Shown here piece after piece: positions 4,600 to 5,313 of a DNA stretch of 5,313 nucleotides. The translations under genes were made by a program, and so were the position numbers. The first letter of the stretch is position 1. Each line of letters starts with the position of its first letter. This DNA comes from an uncultured Eubacteriales bacterium (GTDB lineage Bacteria > Bacillota > Clostridia > Oscillospirales > Acutalibacteraceae), in contig CAKTXU010000159.1 of NCBI GenBank assembly GCA_934630995.1, positions 1 to 5,313 on the forward strand. Direction: 5' to 3'. The notes under the pieces are model-generated. The model saw nothing but the letters and a program-made list of their open reading frames with translations. It did not search any database and was not told the origin of the DNA.

Positions 4600-5313
4600 A
4601 TGTTGAAAATCACCGTACCCGCCTCCAGCGCCAACCTGGGGGCCGGCTTCGACGCCCTGGGGCTGGCCCTGAGCCTGTATAACCGGGTGTGGATGGAGGA
4701 GGCGGAGGGCTGCCGCATCGAGGCCGCCGACGGCGTCCCCATCCCCACCGACGAAAGCAATATGATTTACCACACCGCCCGGCTGCTGTTCGAGCGGTTC
4801 GGCCGCCCCTTTCACGGGCTGCACATCATCCAGGAGAACAACATCCCCATGACACGGGGGCTGGGCAGCTCCTCGGCCTGTCTGGTGGCCGGGCTGCTGG
4901 GGGCCAACACCCTGCTGGGCAGCCCCCTTTCCCGGGAGGGGATATGCGATCTGGCGGCGGAGCTGGAGGGGCATCCCGACAACGTGGCCCCCGCCCTGCT
5001 GGGCGGGCTGGTCACCGCCGTGATGGAGGATAAGCGGGTATACACCGTCAGCGTGCCGGTGTCGGAGCGGATCCGGTTCGCCCTCTTCATCCCCGACTTC
5101 GAGCTGAAAACCGAAACGGCCCGCGCCGCCCTGCCTGAAACCGTCACCCGGGCGGACGCGGTCTACAATCTCTCCCGGGCGGCCCAGATGACCGCCGCCC
5201 TCTTCTCCGGCCGCCTGGAAAACCTGCGGGTGGCCGTGCAGGACTGTCTCCACCAGCCCTACCGCTTCCCCCTGATACGGGGGGCGGAAACGGTTTTCTA
5301 TACCGCCTATGAT
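4600..5313 (+). CDS. thrB: Homoserine kinase, 5' part (C-terminus beyond window)
   Basis: ATP-dependent phosphorylation of L-homoserine to O-phospho-L-homoserine, the step before threonine synthase; a cytoplasmic GHMP-superfamily kinase. The first 238 codons are visible and open at the window end; the family is usually about 300 residues, so roughly the last fifth is missing. VPASSANLGAGFDALGLAL (6-24) is the standard homoserine-kinase opening. IPMTRGLGSSSACLVAG (82-98) is the glycine/serine-rich phosphate-binding loop. EGHPDNVAPALLGG (123-136) is the conserved substrate-side motif. RAALPETVTRADAVYNLSRA (175-194) and DCLHQPYRFPLIRG (215-228) are further ThrB-specific stretches that separate it from other GHMP kinases. 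AAAGGA (4588-4593) lies 6 nt before the ATG, and the gap to hom is 30 nt, so it is co-transcribed with hom. All expected key residues in the visible part are intact. Confidence 0.97.
   Translation, partial: MLKITVPASSANLGAGFDALGLALSLYNRVWMEEAEGCRIEAADGVPIPTDESNMIYHTARLLFERFGRPFHGLHIIQENNIPMTRGLGSSSACLVAGLLGANTLLGSPLSREGICDLAAELEGHPDNVAPALLGGLVTAVMEDKRVYTVSVPVSERIRFALFIPDFELKTETARAALPETVTRADAVYNLSRAAQMTAALFSGRLENLRVAVQDCLHQPYRFPLIRGAETVFYTAYD

Noticed and set aside
4450..5253. 267-codon minus-strand open frame opposite thrB
   Set aside because: Gly/Gln/Pro-rich shadow that crosses the hom-thrB junction; both plus-strand genes are well supported.

Overview
The window is GC-rich bacterial DNA, tightly packed with genes. 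It looks like a spore-forming or spore-descended Clostridia member, most plausibly Oscillospiraceae/Ruminococcaceae-like. This rests on a YtvI-type sporulation membrane protein, a ZapA of the Firmicutes type, a PheB-like (UPF0735) ACT protein placed directly before hom and thrB, strong AGGAGG-type ribosome sites, and high-GC codon use. The taxonomic placement is inference; no rRNA or other marker gene is present.

The left half (1-2518) is read entirely on the minus strand. In transcription order it holds a YtvI/AI-2E-family membrane protein (2518-1397), an unrecognised protein with an FtsY/SepF-like first ten residues, a long Pro/Glu-rich linker and a duplicated C-terminal unit (1313-552), and the first 101 codons of the cell-division protein gene zapA (305 to beyond position 1). 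The last two each have their own sigma-A-like -10 box. The zapA promoter has a perfect 18-bp palindrome over its -35 box and is followed by an unusually long, GC-rich leader of about 180 nt with several possible stem-loops.

The right half (2832-5313) is read on the plus strand and is a threonine-biosynthesis operon: a PheB-like ACT-domain protein, hom (homoserine dehydrogenase) and the start of thrB (homoserine kinase, cut by the window end). Gaps are 34 and 30 nt, each with a good ribosome site, and one clear promoter (TTGAAA-17-TATAGT) lies 42 bp before the first gene. Hom reduces aspartate semialdehyde to homoserine and ThrB phosphorylates it, committing carbon to threonine. The ACT protein is the likely amino-acid-sensing partner, and Hom's own C-terminal ACT-like region has lost the usual ligand-loop signature.

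The two halves are divergent across a 313-bp intergenic region (2519-2831). I see no tRNA, rRNA, CRISPR array, insertion sequence, attachment site, known riboswitch or convincing intrinsic terminator. No obvious new multi-gene system is visible. The least explained items are the unrecognised protein next to zapA and the zapA control region.
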